Of a stretch of 56,786 bases of DNA, positions 42,638 to 51,828 are shown piece after piece. The DNA lies in assembly GCA_003650305.1 (NCBI GenBank), contig QMOV01000005.1:1-56786 (forward strand). Direction: 5' to 3'. The stretch comes from Bacteroidota bacterium. Its GTDB lineage: Bacteria > Bacteroidota > Bacteroidia > Flavobacteriales > Flavobacteriaceae. The first letter of the stretch is position 1. Every line of letters starts with the position of its first letter. A model generated the notes under the pieces. That model made no database searches and was not told the origin of the DNA. It was given only the letters and a program-made list of their open reading frames with translations. The position numbers and the translations under genes are program-made.

Positions 42638-45340
42638 TTACTTTAATTTCTTTTTAATAGCAACTTCACGAAAGGATTCAATAACATCTCCTTCTTTAAT
42701 ATCGTTGTAGTTTTTAACTTGCATTCCACAATCATAACCTTTAGCAACTTCTTTTACATCATCTTTAAATCGTTTAAGTGATGTTAATTCTCCAGTATAT
42801 ATTACAACTCCTTCTCTTATTAAACGCACTCCAGAACTTCTAAATATTTTTCCATCAGTTACCATACATCCTGCAATCGTACCAATTTTAGAAATTTTAA
42901 AAGTCTCTCTAATTTCGGCTGTACCAGTAATTTCTTCTTTAAATTCAGGAGAAAGCATTCCTTCCATAGCATCTTTAAGATCATTTATAGCGTCATAAAT
43001 AATAGAATACATTCTAATATCAATTTCTTCTTTACCTGCTATTTGTCGTGCATTTCCCATTGGACGTACATTAAATCCTATAATTACTGCATCTGATGCT
43101 GAAGCTAATAACACATCGCTTTCGGTAATTGCTCCAACTCCTTTATGTATAATATTAACCTGAATTTCTTCAGTAGATAATTTTTGAAAAGAATCTGTTA
43201 ATGCTTCAACCGATCCATCAACATCTCCTTTAAGTATAATATTCAATTCTTTAAAATCTCCAAGAGCAATTCGTCGGCCAATTTCGTCTAATGTAATATG
43301 TCGTTGCGTTCTTACAGATTGTTCGCGCTGTAGTTGTGAGCGTTTTGTTGCAATTTGTTTTGCTTCACGCTCGTCTTCAAAAACATTAAACTTATCTCCA
43401 GCTTGTGGTGCGCCATCTAATCCCAGAATAGAAATTGGTGTTGATGGTCCTGCTTCTTTTACTTCATTACCACGTTCGTCATGCATTGCTTTTACCTTAC
43501 CACTATTTTTGCCTGCAAGTATAAAGTCTCCTATTCTTAAGGTTCCAGCTTGCACCAATATTGTTGTTACATAACCTCGTCCTTTATCAAGAAACGCTTC
43601 GACAACTGCTCCTGTTGCAGGTTTACTTGGGTTTGCTTGAAGTTCTAATAATTCTGCCTCTAGGAATACTTTTTCCAATAATTCATTTACGCCATCTCCA
43701 TTTTTTGCTGAAATATCTTGAGATTGGATTTTTCCTCCCCAATCTTCTACTAACAAATTCATATTAGCAAGACCTTCTTTAATTTTTTCTGGATTAGAAT
43801 TAGGTAAATCCATCTTATTAATTGCAAAAATAATTGGTACTCCAGCTGCTTGTGCATGAGAAATGGCTTCTTTGGTTTGAGGCATAATATCATCGTCTGC
43901 TGCAATAACAATAATTACTAAATCGGTAATTTGAGCACCACGAGCACGCATTGCAGTAAAGGCTTCATGACCAGGAGTGTCCAAAAATGCAATTTTTTGA
44001 TCATCGCCTAGAGTAACACCATAAGCACCAATATGCTGCGTAATTCCTCCAGACTCTCCAGCTATTACGTTTTCTTCTCGAATATAATCTAGTAATGAAG
44101 TTTTACCATGATCTACATGTCCCATGACAGTTACAATTGGAGCACGAGGTTTTAAATCTTCTTGTTTGTCTTCTATTTCTTCTATGGAGTCTTCAATATC
44201 TGCTGTTACAAATTCTACATTATAACCAAATTCTTCACAAACGATTGAAAGTGTTTCGGCATCTAATCGTTGGTTCATTGTAACCATCATGCCAAGTGAC
44301 ATACATGCAGAAATAACTTGTGTTACAGAAACTTCCATCATTGTGGCAACTTCACTGGCTGTAACAAACTCTGTTACTTTTAGCGTTTTACTTTCGGCTG
44401 CTGCAATTTCTTGATCTATCTCAGTTTGTTCGCGATGTAAGTCTCTTTTCTCTCTTCGATATTTAGCTCCTTTTCCTTTTTTAGATTTTCCTTGAAGTTT
44501 TTCTAAAGTTTCGCGTACTTGTTTTTGTACTTCTTCTGCACTAGGCTCTTCTTTAATAACTTGAGGTCGTCTTTTTCCTCTTCCTTTACCACCTCTGTTC
44601 CCTCCACGAGCATTTCCATGACTTTTTTTTTGCCCTTGTTGTGGAGAATCTCCTCCTCCCTTACTTATACGACGACGCTTCTTTTTGGCGTCTGTACTAC
44701 TCTCTTTTTGTTTTGACTTTTTTTCTTCCTTCTTCTTTGGTTTAGTAAATTGAGCTAAATCAATTATTTTACCAGTTTCTTTTGGTCCAGAAAGCTTTTT
44801 ATATTGAGTTGTGACTTTTTCGGTTTTTTTTGTCTCATCTTCAGGTAATACATCATTAGTCTTTGCTACCTCTTTTTCTTTAGTTTTTACTGGAGTTGGT
44901 TGTTCCTTTTGAGGGTTTATGGCTTTTTCTTTAGCAGGCATTTTTTCTTCTTTACTAGCTTCAGCTTTTGCTGGTTCTTTTTTTGGAGTTTCTAAATCGA
45001 TTTTCCCAACTTGTTTTGGTGCTTCTAAAGTAGTTTTAGCTTTAACAATTTCTTTTTGGGAAACTTCTTGTTTTTGAAGTTTTTCTTCTATTTCGAGTTC
45101 ACGCTCAATACGAAGTGCTTCTTTTTCTTTAAGTTTTGCTTCGCCAACTTCTTTTGAGGCTACTTTTTTACTTGCGTCTGTTTGAAACTCGTTAGAAAGC
45201 ACTTGATAAACCTCTTCAGAAATTTTTGTAGTAGGCCGTTTCTCAATTTCAATGCCTTTATCGTTTAAAAAATCGACAGCACGATCCAATGAGATATTTA
45301 ACTCCCTTAATACTTTATTTAATCTTATTGTTTCAGCCAT
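42638..45340 (-). CDS. infB: translation initiation factor IF-2
   Basis: GTPase that brings fMet-tRNA to the ribosome. 900 aa: N-terminal IF2_N motif ([20 protein letters not shown]), a long Lys/Glu/Pro-rich and then Gly/Arg-rich linker (~60-290), second IF2_N-like segment, G domain from ~405 ([22 protein letters not shown]), then domains II-IV. Last gene of rimP-nusA-infB here, 22 bp after nusA. Confidence 0.98.
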   Translation of the reverse strand: MAETIRLNKVLRELNISLDRAVDFLNDKGIEIEKRPTTKISEEVYQVLSNEFQTDASKKVASKEVGEAKLKEKEALRIERELEIEEKLQKQEVSQKEIVKAKTTLEAPKQVGKIDLETPKKEPAKAEASKEEKMPAKEKAINPQKEQPTPVKTKEKEVAKTNDVLPEDETKKTEKVTTQYKKLSGPKETGKIIDLAQFTKPKKKEEKKSKQKESSTDAKKKRRRISKGGGDSPQQGQKKSHGNARGGNRGGKGRGKRRPQVIKEEPSAEEVQKQVRETLEKLQGKSKKGKGAKYRREKRDLHREQTEIDQEIAAAESKTLKVTEFVTASEVATMMEVSVTQVISACMSLGMMVTMNQRLDAETLSIVCEEFGYNVEFVTADIEDSIEEIEDKQEDLKPRAPIVTVMGHVDHGKTSLLDYIREENVIAGESGGITQHIGAYGVTLGDDQKIAFLDTPGHEAFTAMRARGAQITDLVIIVIAADDDIMPQTKEAISHAQAAGVPIIFAINKMDLPNSNPEKIKEGLANMNLLVEDWGGKIQSQDISAKNGDGVNELLEKVFLEAELLELQANPSKPATGAVVEAFLDKGRGYVTTILVQAGTLRIGDFILAGKNSGKVKAMHDERGNEVKEAGPSTPISILGLDGAPQAGDKFNVFEDEREAKQIATKRSQLQREQSVRTQRHITLDEIGRRIALGDFKELNIILKGDVDGSVEALTDSFQKLSTEEIQVNIIHKGVGAITESDVLLASASDAVIIGFNVRPMGNARQIAGKEEIDIRMYSIIYDAINDLKDAMEGMLSPEFKEEITGTAEIRETFKISKIGTIAGCMVTDGKIFRSSGVRLIREGVVIYTGELTSLKRFKDDVKEVAKGYDCGMQVKNYNDIKEGDVIESFREVAIKKKLK

Positions 45341-45362
45341 AAATTGCCTTTATAATACACTT

Positions 45363-46595
45363 TTATTCTTCAAATTCTTCTTTAAGAATTCTTACCACAT
45401 CATTAATTGTTTCTTCTTCTAAATCTGTACGTTTAACTAAATCATCGACATCTTGTTCTAAAACACTTTTTGCTGTGTCTAATCCTGCTTTTGCTAATTC
45501 TTCAATTATCCAACCTTCGATTTCATCTGAAAACTCGGTTAATTCAACATCTTCTTCAACACCTTCTCTAAATACATCTATTTCGTAACCTGTTAATTGT
45601 CCTGCCAAACGAATGTTATGTCCACCTCGACCAATAGCTTTACTTACTTCTTCTGGTTTTAAAATTACTTCTGCTCGTTTTGTTTCTTCGTTAAGTTTTA
45701 CAGATGTTACTCTAGCTGGACTCAATGCTCTTGTAATAAATAATTGTATGTTATTGGTATAGTTTATTACATCTATGTTTTCGTTTCCTAATTCTCGAAC
45801 AATACCATGAATTCTGGATCCTTTCATACCTACACAAGCTCCAACAGGATCAATTCTATCATCATAAGAATCTACAGCTACTTTTGCTTTTTCGCCTGGA
45901 ATTCTTACTACCTTTTTTACGGTAATTAATCCGTCGAAAACTTCTGGGATTTCTTGCTCAAATAATTTTTCTAAAAATACTGGAGCTGTTCTAGACATAA
46001 TTATTGTTGGTTTACTTCCTTTAAGTTCAACACTTTCTATTATGCCTCTTATATTTTCTCCTTTTCTGAAGAAATCTGAAGGGACTTGTTTTTCTTTTGG
46101 TAAAATTATTTCGTTACCATCATCGTCTAATAAAATAATAGCTCTATGTCGAATATGATGCACTTCTGCTGTGTAGATTTCTCCTATTAAATCTTTAAAT
46201 TGCTTATATATATTTGTATTGTCGTGCTCGTGTATTTTTGAAATTAAATTTTGGCGTAAGGCTAAAATTGCTCTACGACCAAGATCCATAAGTTTTACTT
46301 CTTCTGATACATCTTCACCAACTTCAAAATCTGGTTCGATTTTTTGAGCTTCGGTTAAAGAAATTTCCTGATTCGGTTCTTCTACTTCACCATCTGCTAC
46401 TACAATTCTATTTCGCCAAATTTCTAAATCGCCTTTATCGGGATTTATAATAATATCGAAATTATCGTCATCACCAAATTTCTTTTTCAATGCATTTCTA
46501 AATACATCTTCTAAAATTGACATTAAGGTAACTCGATCTATTAATTTATCGTCCTTAAATTCCGAAAACGATTCAATTAACGCAATATTTTCCAT
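45363..46595 (-). CDS. nusA: transcription elongation/termination factor NusA
   Basis: 410 aa: N-terminal RNA polymerase-binding domain, S1 domain (~135-200), KH1 (VGACVGMKGSRIHGIVREL) and KH2 (AIGRGGHNIRLAGQLTGYEIDV). Lacks the C-terminal acidic repeats of E. coli NusA, normal for Bacteroidota. 10 bp after rimP. Given its role at hairpins, it could act on the terminator in the leader of its own operon. Confidence 0.98.
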   Translation of the reverse strand: MENIALIESFSEFKDDKLIDRVTLMSILEDVFRNALKKKFGDDDNFDIIINPDKGDLEIWRNRIVVADGEVEEPNQEISLTEAQKIEPDFEVGEDVSEEVKLMDLGRRAILALRQNLISKIHEHDNTNIYKQFKDLIGEIYTAEVHHIRHRAIILLDDDGNEIILPKEKQVPSDFFRKGENIRGIIESVELKGSKPTIIMSRTAPVFLEKLFEQEIPEVFDGLITVKKVVRIPGEKAKVAVDSYDDRIDPVGACVGMKGSRIHGIVRELGNENIDVINYTNNIQLFITRALSPARVTSVKLNEETKRAEVILKPEEVSKAIGRGGHNIRLAGQLTGYEIDVFREGVEEDVELTEFSDEIEGWIIEELAKAGLDTAKSVLEQDVDDLVKRTDLEEETINDVVRILKEEFEE

Positions 46596-46605
46596 AACTA
46601 CTTTG

Positions 46606-47070
46606 TTAAAATTTTATCATTACTTTTGCTTCTATTATATTACTATACAATAGTTTTGCTTCCTTTTGTACTGTAATTTTTCCTTTTCCTATAGGTTTTG
46701 GTTCTCTAGTTTTCCACTTCAAAGTTATACCTTCATTATCCGCTTCAACTAATTTTGCTTCAAACTTTTGGTTATTAACAGCTTTAACAGCTACAATTCG
46801 ACCAATATTTTTTTTATACTGCCTATCGTTACTTAAAGGTGTTGCAGCTCCTGCAGAAGTCACCTCTAAAGAAAAATCGTGTTCTTCTCTATCTAAATTG
46901 TGTTCGATAGCACGACTTACATACATACAATCTTCTACTAGCACACCATTATCACCATCTATAACAACCCTTATAGAATTGCCTTCTAAAACATCGAAGT
47001 CTATTAGAAACAAGTCTTTTCGTTGTTCAAGACTTTTATCTAGTAATGCTTTTACAGTATTTTTAAACAT
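46606..47070 (-). CDS. rimP: ribosome maturation factor RimP
   Basis: 30S subunit assembly factor, 154 aa, with the N-terminal alpha/beta domain (VLEGNSIRVVIDGDNGVLVEDCMYVSRAIEHNL-type region around residues 28-60, EVTSAGAATPL) and a C-terminal SH3-like domain (GRIVAVKAV... KWKTREPKPIGKGKITV). First gene of the operon; an intrinsic terminator ends 9 nt before its ATG. Confidence 0.94.
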   Translation of the reverse strand: MFKNTVKALLDKSLEQRKDLFLIDFDVLEGNSIRVVIDGDNGVLVEDCMYVSRAIEHNLDREEHDFSLEVTSAGAATPLSNDRQYKKNIGRIVAVKAVNNQKFEAKLVEADNEGITLKWKTREPKPIGKGKITVQKEAKLLYSNIIEAKVMIKF

Positions 47071-47079
47071 TTTTAGTAT

Positions 47080-47105
47080 AAAAAGAGGGGACTTAACGTC
47101 CCCTC
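47080..47105 (-). terminator. intrinsic terminator in the rimP-nusA-infB leader
   Basis: Leftward: GAGGGGAC, 5-nt loop, GTCCCCTC (8 bp, six GC pairs), then five T. The T run ends at 47080 and the rimP ATG is at 47070. There is no room for a promoter between, so transcripts of the operon must read through it. It could also end the tRNA-Gln transcript. Confidence 0.85.
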
Positions 47106-47132
47106 ATCTTCCTTTTTTCTCTTTCAGCGCTG

Positions 47133-47140
47133 CAAATATA
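47133..47140 (-). promoter_or_regulatory. rimP operon -7 box (TATATTTG)
   Basis: Perfect TAnnTTTG on the minus strand with a TTG 21 nt upstream. It lies between tRNA-Gln and the leader terminator and would give a leader of about 57 nt containing the terminator hairpin. Confidence 0.5.
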
Positions 47141-47233
47141 CAACATTTATCTTGATTTTAACAAGTGCATAAACGTCATTTTAGGCTGAAAATAAAATTC
47201 TAACTATTTTCATAATTAGAACTCAACTTTTAG

Positions 47234-47306
47234 TTGGCCTACTAGGGCTCGAACCTAGACTCTTCTGGACCAAAACCAGACGTGTTGCCAGTTACACCAT
47301 AGGCCA
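47234..47306 (-). tRNA. tRNA-Gln (TTG)
   Basis: 73 nt on the minus strand. Acceptor TGGCCTA pairs with TAGGCCA, discriminator A. Anticodon stem TCTGG/CCAGA with loop TTTTGGT gives anticodon TTG. T arm CTAGGTTCGAGCCCTAG. CCA not encoded. Confidence 0.95.
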
Positions 47307-47375
47307 CTCTTTATTTGAGGTTGCAAATTTAGAACAAAGTTTTAGTTGCACAAACAATTTATTAAGAAAATATAT

Positions 47376-47396
47376 AGTAAACCCTTAACGTTTACT
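47376..47396. promoter_or_regulatory. inverted repeat before the GT117-type gene
   Basis: AGTAAAC, 7 nt, GTTTACT, about 62 bp before the ATG at 47458. Perfect arms; possible operator. Confidence 0.35.
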
Positions 47397-47457
47397 TAAA
47401 AACCTTCAAGTGTAATTTATTTATTCTTAAATTCGCCATCGAAAAGAAACAATAATT

Positions 47458-50400
47458 ATGGCAGACTTCAACTTTAAAAAGTGGAACACCATTTTAGGAT
47501 GGATCGTTTTTTTAATTGCACTAATCACCTATAGTTTAACGGTTGAACCTACGGTAAGTTTTTGGGATGCTGGAGAATATATTTTAACCTCATCAAAATT
47601 ACAAGTTGGTCATCCTCCAGGAGCTCCACTATTTCAAATGCTAGGTGCTTTTTTCTCTATATTTGCTACAGACCCCTCTCAAATTGGGCTTATGCTTAAT
47701 ATGATGAGTGCTGCTGCGAGTGCATTTACTATTCTATTTATGTTTTGGTCTATTACTATTTTATTAAGAAAATTGGTAGTTACAACTGATGCAATTTCTA
47801 AAACTGAAGGTCAAGCCATTTTAGGAGCAGCTCTAGTTGGGAGTTTAGCATTTACATTTACAGATTCATTTTGGTTTAATGCTGTGGAAACTGAAGTTTA
47901 TGCCATGGCTACTCTTATTATGGCAACATTGTTTTATCTGGGTTTACAATGGGAACAAGATATGCATAAGCCAAGAGGTAATAAATGGCTCATATTAATT
48001 GCATTTATTACTGGACTTTCTTTTGGAGTTCATTTTATGGGACTCTTAACTATTCCAGCAATTGGATTAATCTATTTCTTCAAAAACTATAAAGAGATTA
48101 CGGTTAAAAATTTTATTATAGCTAACGTTTCTGTTGTGGTTATTTTGCTGGTTATTTTTAAACTTTTACTTCCAACAACACTTAAGTTTTTTAGTGCCTC
48201 GGAAGTGTTTTTCGTAAACAGTATTGGCTTGCCTTTTAATTCTGGATCTATAATTGCTGGTATTGTTGCCATTGCTTTATTCTATCTCGGAATAAAATAT
48301 ACCAGAGAAAAGCAATATAAACATGCTAACACTTTAATACTCTGTGTGCTTTTTATTTTTATAGGATTCTCATCATGGATTATGCTTCCCATACGTGCTA
48401 ATGCCAATGTTGTAGTTAATGAAAATAATCCTTCTAGCGCAAGAGAACTTTTGGCTTATTATAATTTAGAACAATATCCTAAAACGTATTTGTTTTATGG
48501 TCCTCAATTTACCGATCAATATTCTGGTGAAGACGAAAATAATCCATATTCAGATGATAAACCCAAATATGAAAAAGATTATGAAAAAGGGGAATATGTT
48601 ATTGTAAACGATTACAAAAATAAAATACAAAATTATAATTCAGACCATGCTTCAATACTTCCGAGAATGTGGAGTACAGAACATGCCGAAAACTATATGC
48701 TATATTCTGGATATTTAGATTTTAATATTAAATCTGAATATCAAATGGAAAATGAATTAAGAAGCATTGTTTCAGGATTTAGAAATCAGGTAGCAGAAGG
48801 AAAAGTAGATTATGAAGATTACCATAATTTCTTAAGGGAATTTGGCAGATATTTAGATATTGAAAAACCTTCACTTGGCAAAAACATTGCTTATATGTTA
48901 GAGTATCAATTGGGTTATATGTATTGGCGTTATTTTATGTGGAATTTTACTGGACGACAAGACGATATACAAGGTAAATATGATTTGCATGGCAACTGGT
49001 TAAGTGGTATCAATTTTGTTGACGAATTGCATTTAGGTATGTCTCAAGATAATTTACCAAGCGATGTGCTCCATAACAAAGCAAGAAACACCTATTACTT
49101 TTTACCTCTTATATTAGGTCTTATAGGTTTATTCTTTTTATTTAACAGAGATAAAAAGTTGTTTTGGGTCATGTTAGTTTTCTTCCTTTTTACAGGACTT
49201 GCCATACAAGTTTATACCAATGTTAGACCATTTGAGCCTCGCGAACGTGATTACTCGGTTGTAGGTTCTTTTTATGTGTTCGCAATATGGATTGGATTTG
49301 GGGTTTATGCCATATATAATGCTTTAAATAAAGTATATAAACATAAATTAATTGCACCAGCAGTTACACTAATCGGTTTAGCATTAGTCCCAACAATTTT
49401 AGCAGCAAATAATTGGGATGATCATGATAGATCTGGAAAGGCAACTGCACATTCTATGGCTATAAAATATTTAGAATCCTGCCAACCCAATGCTATTTTA
49501 TTTACTATTGGCGATAATGACACTTTCCCTCTGTGGTATGCCCAAGAAATTGAAGGCATAAGAACAGATGTAAGAGTCGTAAACACAAGTTTGTTTCAAA
49601 CCGATTGGTATATAGACCAAATGAAACGTAAAGCTTACGAAAGCGATCCGATACCATCGCAGCTAACACATGATAAATATAAATATGGAACAAGAGATTA
49701 CATTATAAAAGATGTAAGATTTAAAGACACTATAAACATTAAAGAATTTCTAAATTTTATTACAAGCGATAACCCAAGAGCTAAATACAAAACAGTATTA
49801 CAACAAGAGGGCTACGACATTAGTAAAATGAGAAGCCAAGACCTTAACGGAAACTATTTACCTACAGAAAATGTTAGAATCCCAGTTGATAAAGCTTCTG
49901 TTTTAAAAAACGGTATTGTTAAAGAAAAAGATTCAAGTAAAATTGTACCATATATCGATATTAAAATAAAAGGTGGCGCATTGTATAAAAACCGTTTATT
50001 AATGCTGGATATTGTTGCAAACAACAATTGGGAACGTCCAATTTACTTTACAGGAGGCGCTTTTGGAGACGACGATTATATTTGGATGAAGGATTATTTA
50101 CAACTGGATGGTTTATGCTACAAACTTGTGCCAATTAAAACTCCTGTAGATAGAGCAAATCCTTTTGACATGGGAAGAATAGATAGTGATTTAATGTACA
50201 GCATGGTAAAATCTTGGGATTGGGGAAATAGCGGTAGTAAAGCTATTTATCATGATGTAGAAACACGTAAAAATGGTATTTCTTATAGAGGAAATCTTGC
50301 TCGATTAATTGAAACACTAATTAATGAAGAACAATTTGAAAAAGCTGAAGAAATCGCAGACCTAGCCATGGAAAAAATGCCAGTAGATAAATTTGGCTAC

Positions 50401-50742
50401 TACACTTTATTAGAGCCTTACATTGGTGCGTATTACGAGGTAAAAGCTAAAGAAAAAGCAAGGCGACTTTTTAATGATGTATCTATAAAATATAAAGAAA
50501 ATCTCGACTATTATAGCTCTTTGAGTGAAGAAAACCAAAGTCGATATATCGAAGAAATATATACAGATATAAGTCGCTACAGAGGGTTAGTGGATGTGCT
50601 AATGATATACGAGGATGAAGATTTTGTGAAAGCAGAAATGCAAGAATTCAACAGTTTCTTAAGGTTATTTACTGGAGAAGAACCTGAAGAAGACGAAAAA
50701 ACTGATATAGACTTGCCAATAGATAGTGGTTCTATTGATTAA
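47458..50742 (+). CDS. DUF2723 membrane glycosyltransferase (GT117-type)
   Basis: 1094 aa. The N-terminal half has about eleven spans in the style of GT-C glycosyltransferases; the first periplasmic loop holds the acidic motif FWDAGEYILTSSKLQVGHPPGAP, the likely catalytic and lipid-sugar site. More spans occur at ~510-620. The C-terminal part (from ~640) is a soluble domain with GDNDTFPLWYAQE and helical repeats (~920-1060). Family relatives include the human O-mannosyltransferase TMEM260, so protein O-glycosylation of exported proteins is a reasonable guess. The deacetylase gene follows after 12 bp. Confidence 0.9.
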   Translation: MADFNFKKWNTILGWIVFLIALITYSLTVEPTVSFWDAGEYILTSSKLQVGHPPGAPLFQMLGAFFSIFATDPSQIGLMLNMMSAAASAFTILFMFWSITILLRKLVVTTDAISKTEGQAILGAALVGSLAFTFTDSFWFNAVETEVYAMATLIMATLFYLGLQWEQDMHKPRGNKWLILIAFITGLSFGVHFMGLLTIPAIGLIYFFKNYKEITVKNFIIANVSVVVILLVIFKLLLPTTLKFFSASEVFFVNSIGLPFNSGSIIAGIVAIALFYLGIKYTREKQYKHANTLILCVLFIFIGFSSWIMLPIRANANVVVNENNPSSARELLAYYNLEQYPKTYLFYGPQFTDQYSGEDENNPYSDDKPKYEKDYEKGEYVIVNDYKNKIQNYNSDHASILPRMWSTEHAENYMLYSGYLDFNIKSEYQMENELRSIVSGFRNQVAEGKVDYEDYHNFLREFGRYLDIEKPSLGKNIAYMLEYQLGYMYWRYFMWNFTGRQDDIQGKYDLHGNWLSGINFVDELHLGMSQDNLPSDVLHNKARNTYYFLPLILGLIGLFFLFNRDKKLFWVMLVFFLFTGLAIQVYTNVRPFEPRERDYSVVGSFYVFAIWIGFGVYAIYNALNKVYKHKLIAPAVTLIGLALVPTILAANNWDDHDRSGKATAHSMAIKYLESCQPNAILFTIGDNDTFPLWYAQEIEGIRTDVRVVNTSLFQTDWYIDQMKRKAYESDPIPSQLTHDKYKYGTRDYIIKDVRFKDTINIKEFLNFITSDNPRAKYKTVLQQEGYDISKMRSQDLNGNYLPTENVRIPVDKASVLKNGIVKEKDSSKIVPYIDIKIKGGALYKNRLLMLDIVANNNWERPIYFTGGAFGDDDYIWMKDYLQLDGLCYKLVPIKTPVDRANPFDMGRIDSDLMYSMVKSWDWGNSGSKAIYHDVETRKNGISYRGNLARLIETLINEEQFEKAEEIADLAMEKMPVDKFGYYTLLEPYIGAYYEVKAKEKARRLFNDVSIKYKENLDYYSSLSEENQSRYIEEIYTDISRYRGLVDVLMIYEDEDFVKAEMQEFNSFLRLFTGEEPEEDEKTDIDLPIDSGSID

Positions 50743-50754
50743 GAGGAATGAGGA

Positions 50755-51408
50755 ATGAATCTAACTCCAGTTACAACGCCAAAACTTGCTAAATCTTTAT
50801 TTCCAGATTTAGTTTGGGATTTGCCTACAAAAGAAAAGGTTATTTATTTAACTTTTGATGATGGTCCAACACCAAGAGTTACCGATTGGACTTTAGATGT
50901 TTTAAAGCAATATAATGCTAAAGCTACCTTTTTTTGCATTGGTAAAAATGTTTATGCACATCCTTTCATATTTAAAAGAATTATTGCTGAAGGTCATACA
51001 GTTGGAAATCATACTTACAATCATTTAAAAGGATGGAAAACCAATACTAATGATTATCTAAAAAACATTGAAGACTCTCAAAAAATAATAGATAATCTAA
51101 TTCAGAATTCAGAATTCAGAATTCAAAATTTATTCCGTCCACCTTATGGTCAAATAAAACCTAAACAAGCCAAACAGCTAATTAAGTTAGGCTATAAAAT
51201 AATAATGTGGAAAGTTTTAGCTTTAGATTGGGATGCTTCAATTACTGAAAAAAAGTGTTTTGAAAATGTAGTTAGCAATACTACTTCTGGAGATATAGTA
51301 GTATTTCATGACAGTTTAAAAGCCGAAAAGAATTTACAATATGCGCTTCCAAAAGTATTAGACTATTTTAGTAAGAAAGGATATGAATTTAAACGTATTC
51401 CTGAATAA
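50755..51408 (+). CDS. polysaccharide deacetylase (NodB domain)
   Basis: 217 aa, carbohydrate esterase 4 fold. Motif 1 TFDDGPTP (D35, D36), motif 2 GNHTYNH (H86, H90), motif 3 RPPYG (128-132), late motif HDS. No signal peptide is visible although most relatives are exported. Residues ~115-125 (LIQNSEFRIQN) are encoded by a 7-nt tandem repeat. Co-transcribed with the GT117-type gene; its last 20 bases overlap the convergent thioredoxin-like gene. Target polymer unknown. Confidence 0.9.
   Translation: MNLTPVTTPKLAKSLFPDLVWDLPTKEKVIYLTFDDGPTPRVTDWTLDVLKQYNAKATFFCIGKNVYAHPFIFKRIIAEGHTVGNHTYNHLKGWKTNTNDYLKNIEDSQKIIDNLIQNSEFRIQNLFRPPYGQIKPKQAKQLIKLGYKIIMWKVLALDWDASITEKKCFENVVSNTTSGDIVVFHDSLKAEKNLQYALPKVLDYFSKKGYEFKRIPE
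51099..51126 (+). repeat. AATTCAG heptamer tandem repeat in the deacetylase gene
   Basis: Three exact AATTCAG units and a fourth with one mismatch (AATTCAA), then a partial AATT. Unit length is not a multiple of three, so gain or loss of a unit shifts the frame before motif 3. Confidence 0.8.
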
Positions 51409-51685
51409 TCCCAATAAGCGTATTTGCATCTTGCTCTCCGCTTTGTCGCCATTTCATTTCGCCTTCTTTATAGATAATTAAGGTAGGCAAACCTTTTATC
51501 CTAAGAGCTTCGGCTAAATCTTTGTTTTTATCTACATCAATTTTTATAACTTTTGCTTTATCGCCAAGAGCAGCAGCTACGTCTCTTAAGACGGCATGCA
51601 TTGCTGTAGATTGTTCGTTCCATTCTGTAAAAAAATCTAACAAAACAGGAATGTTTACATCTATTAATTCCCCAAATTTTGACAT
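51389..51685 (-). CDS. thioredoxin-fold protein without active cysteines
   Basis: 98 aa with the full thioredoxin core: VPVLLDFF-type strand, the active-site loop, KVIKIDVDKN, and the cis-Pro loop IKGLPTLIIYKEGE. The loop that is normally WCGPC reads WNEQS (N23...S26), and there is no cysteine anywhere, so it cannot do disulfide exchange. Probably a binding or scaffold protein. Single gene, convergent with the deacetylase. Confidence 0.88.
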   Translation of the reverse strand: MSKFGELIDVNIPVLLDFFTEWNEQSTAMHAVLRDVAAALGDKAKVIKIDVDKNKDLAEALRIKGLPTLIIYKEGEMKWRQSGEQDANTLIGIIQEYV

Positions 51686-51828
51686 AATTTAAAGTTTTAA
51701 GTCAAATGCACTATTACAAACCTACATAATTTTTTTCGTATTGAATAACAACAGGTTAAATAATAGGTTTTCTCTTACTTTAATATAAATATAAGCAATT
51801 TAAGAGAACTTATAACATTACCTTACAA

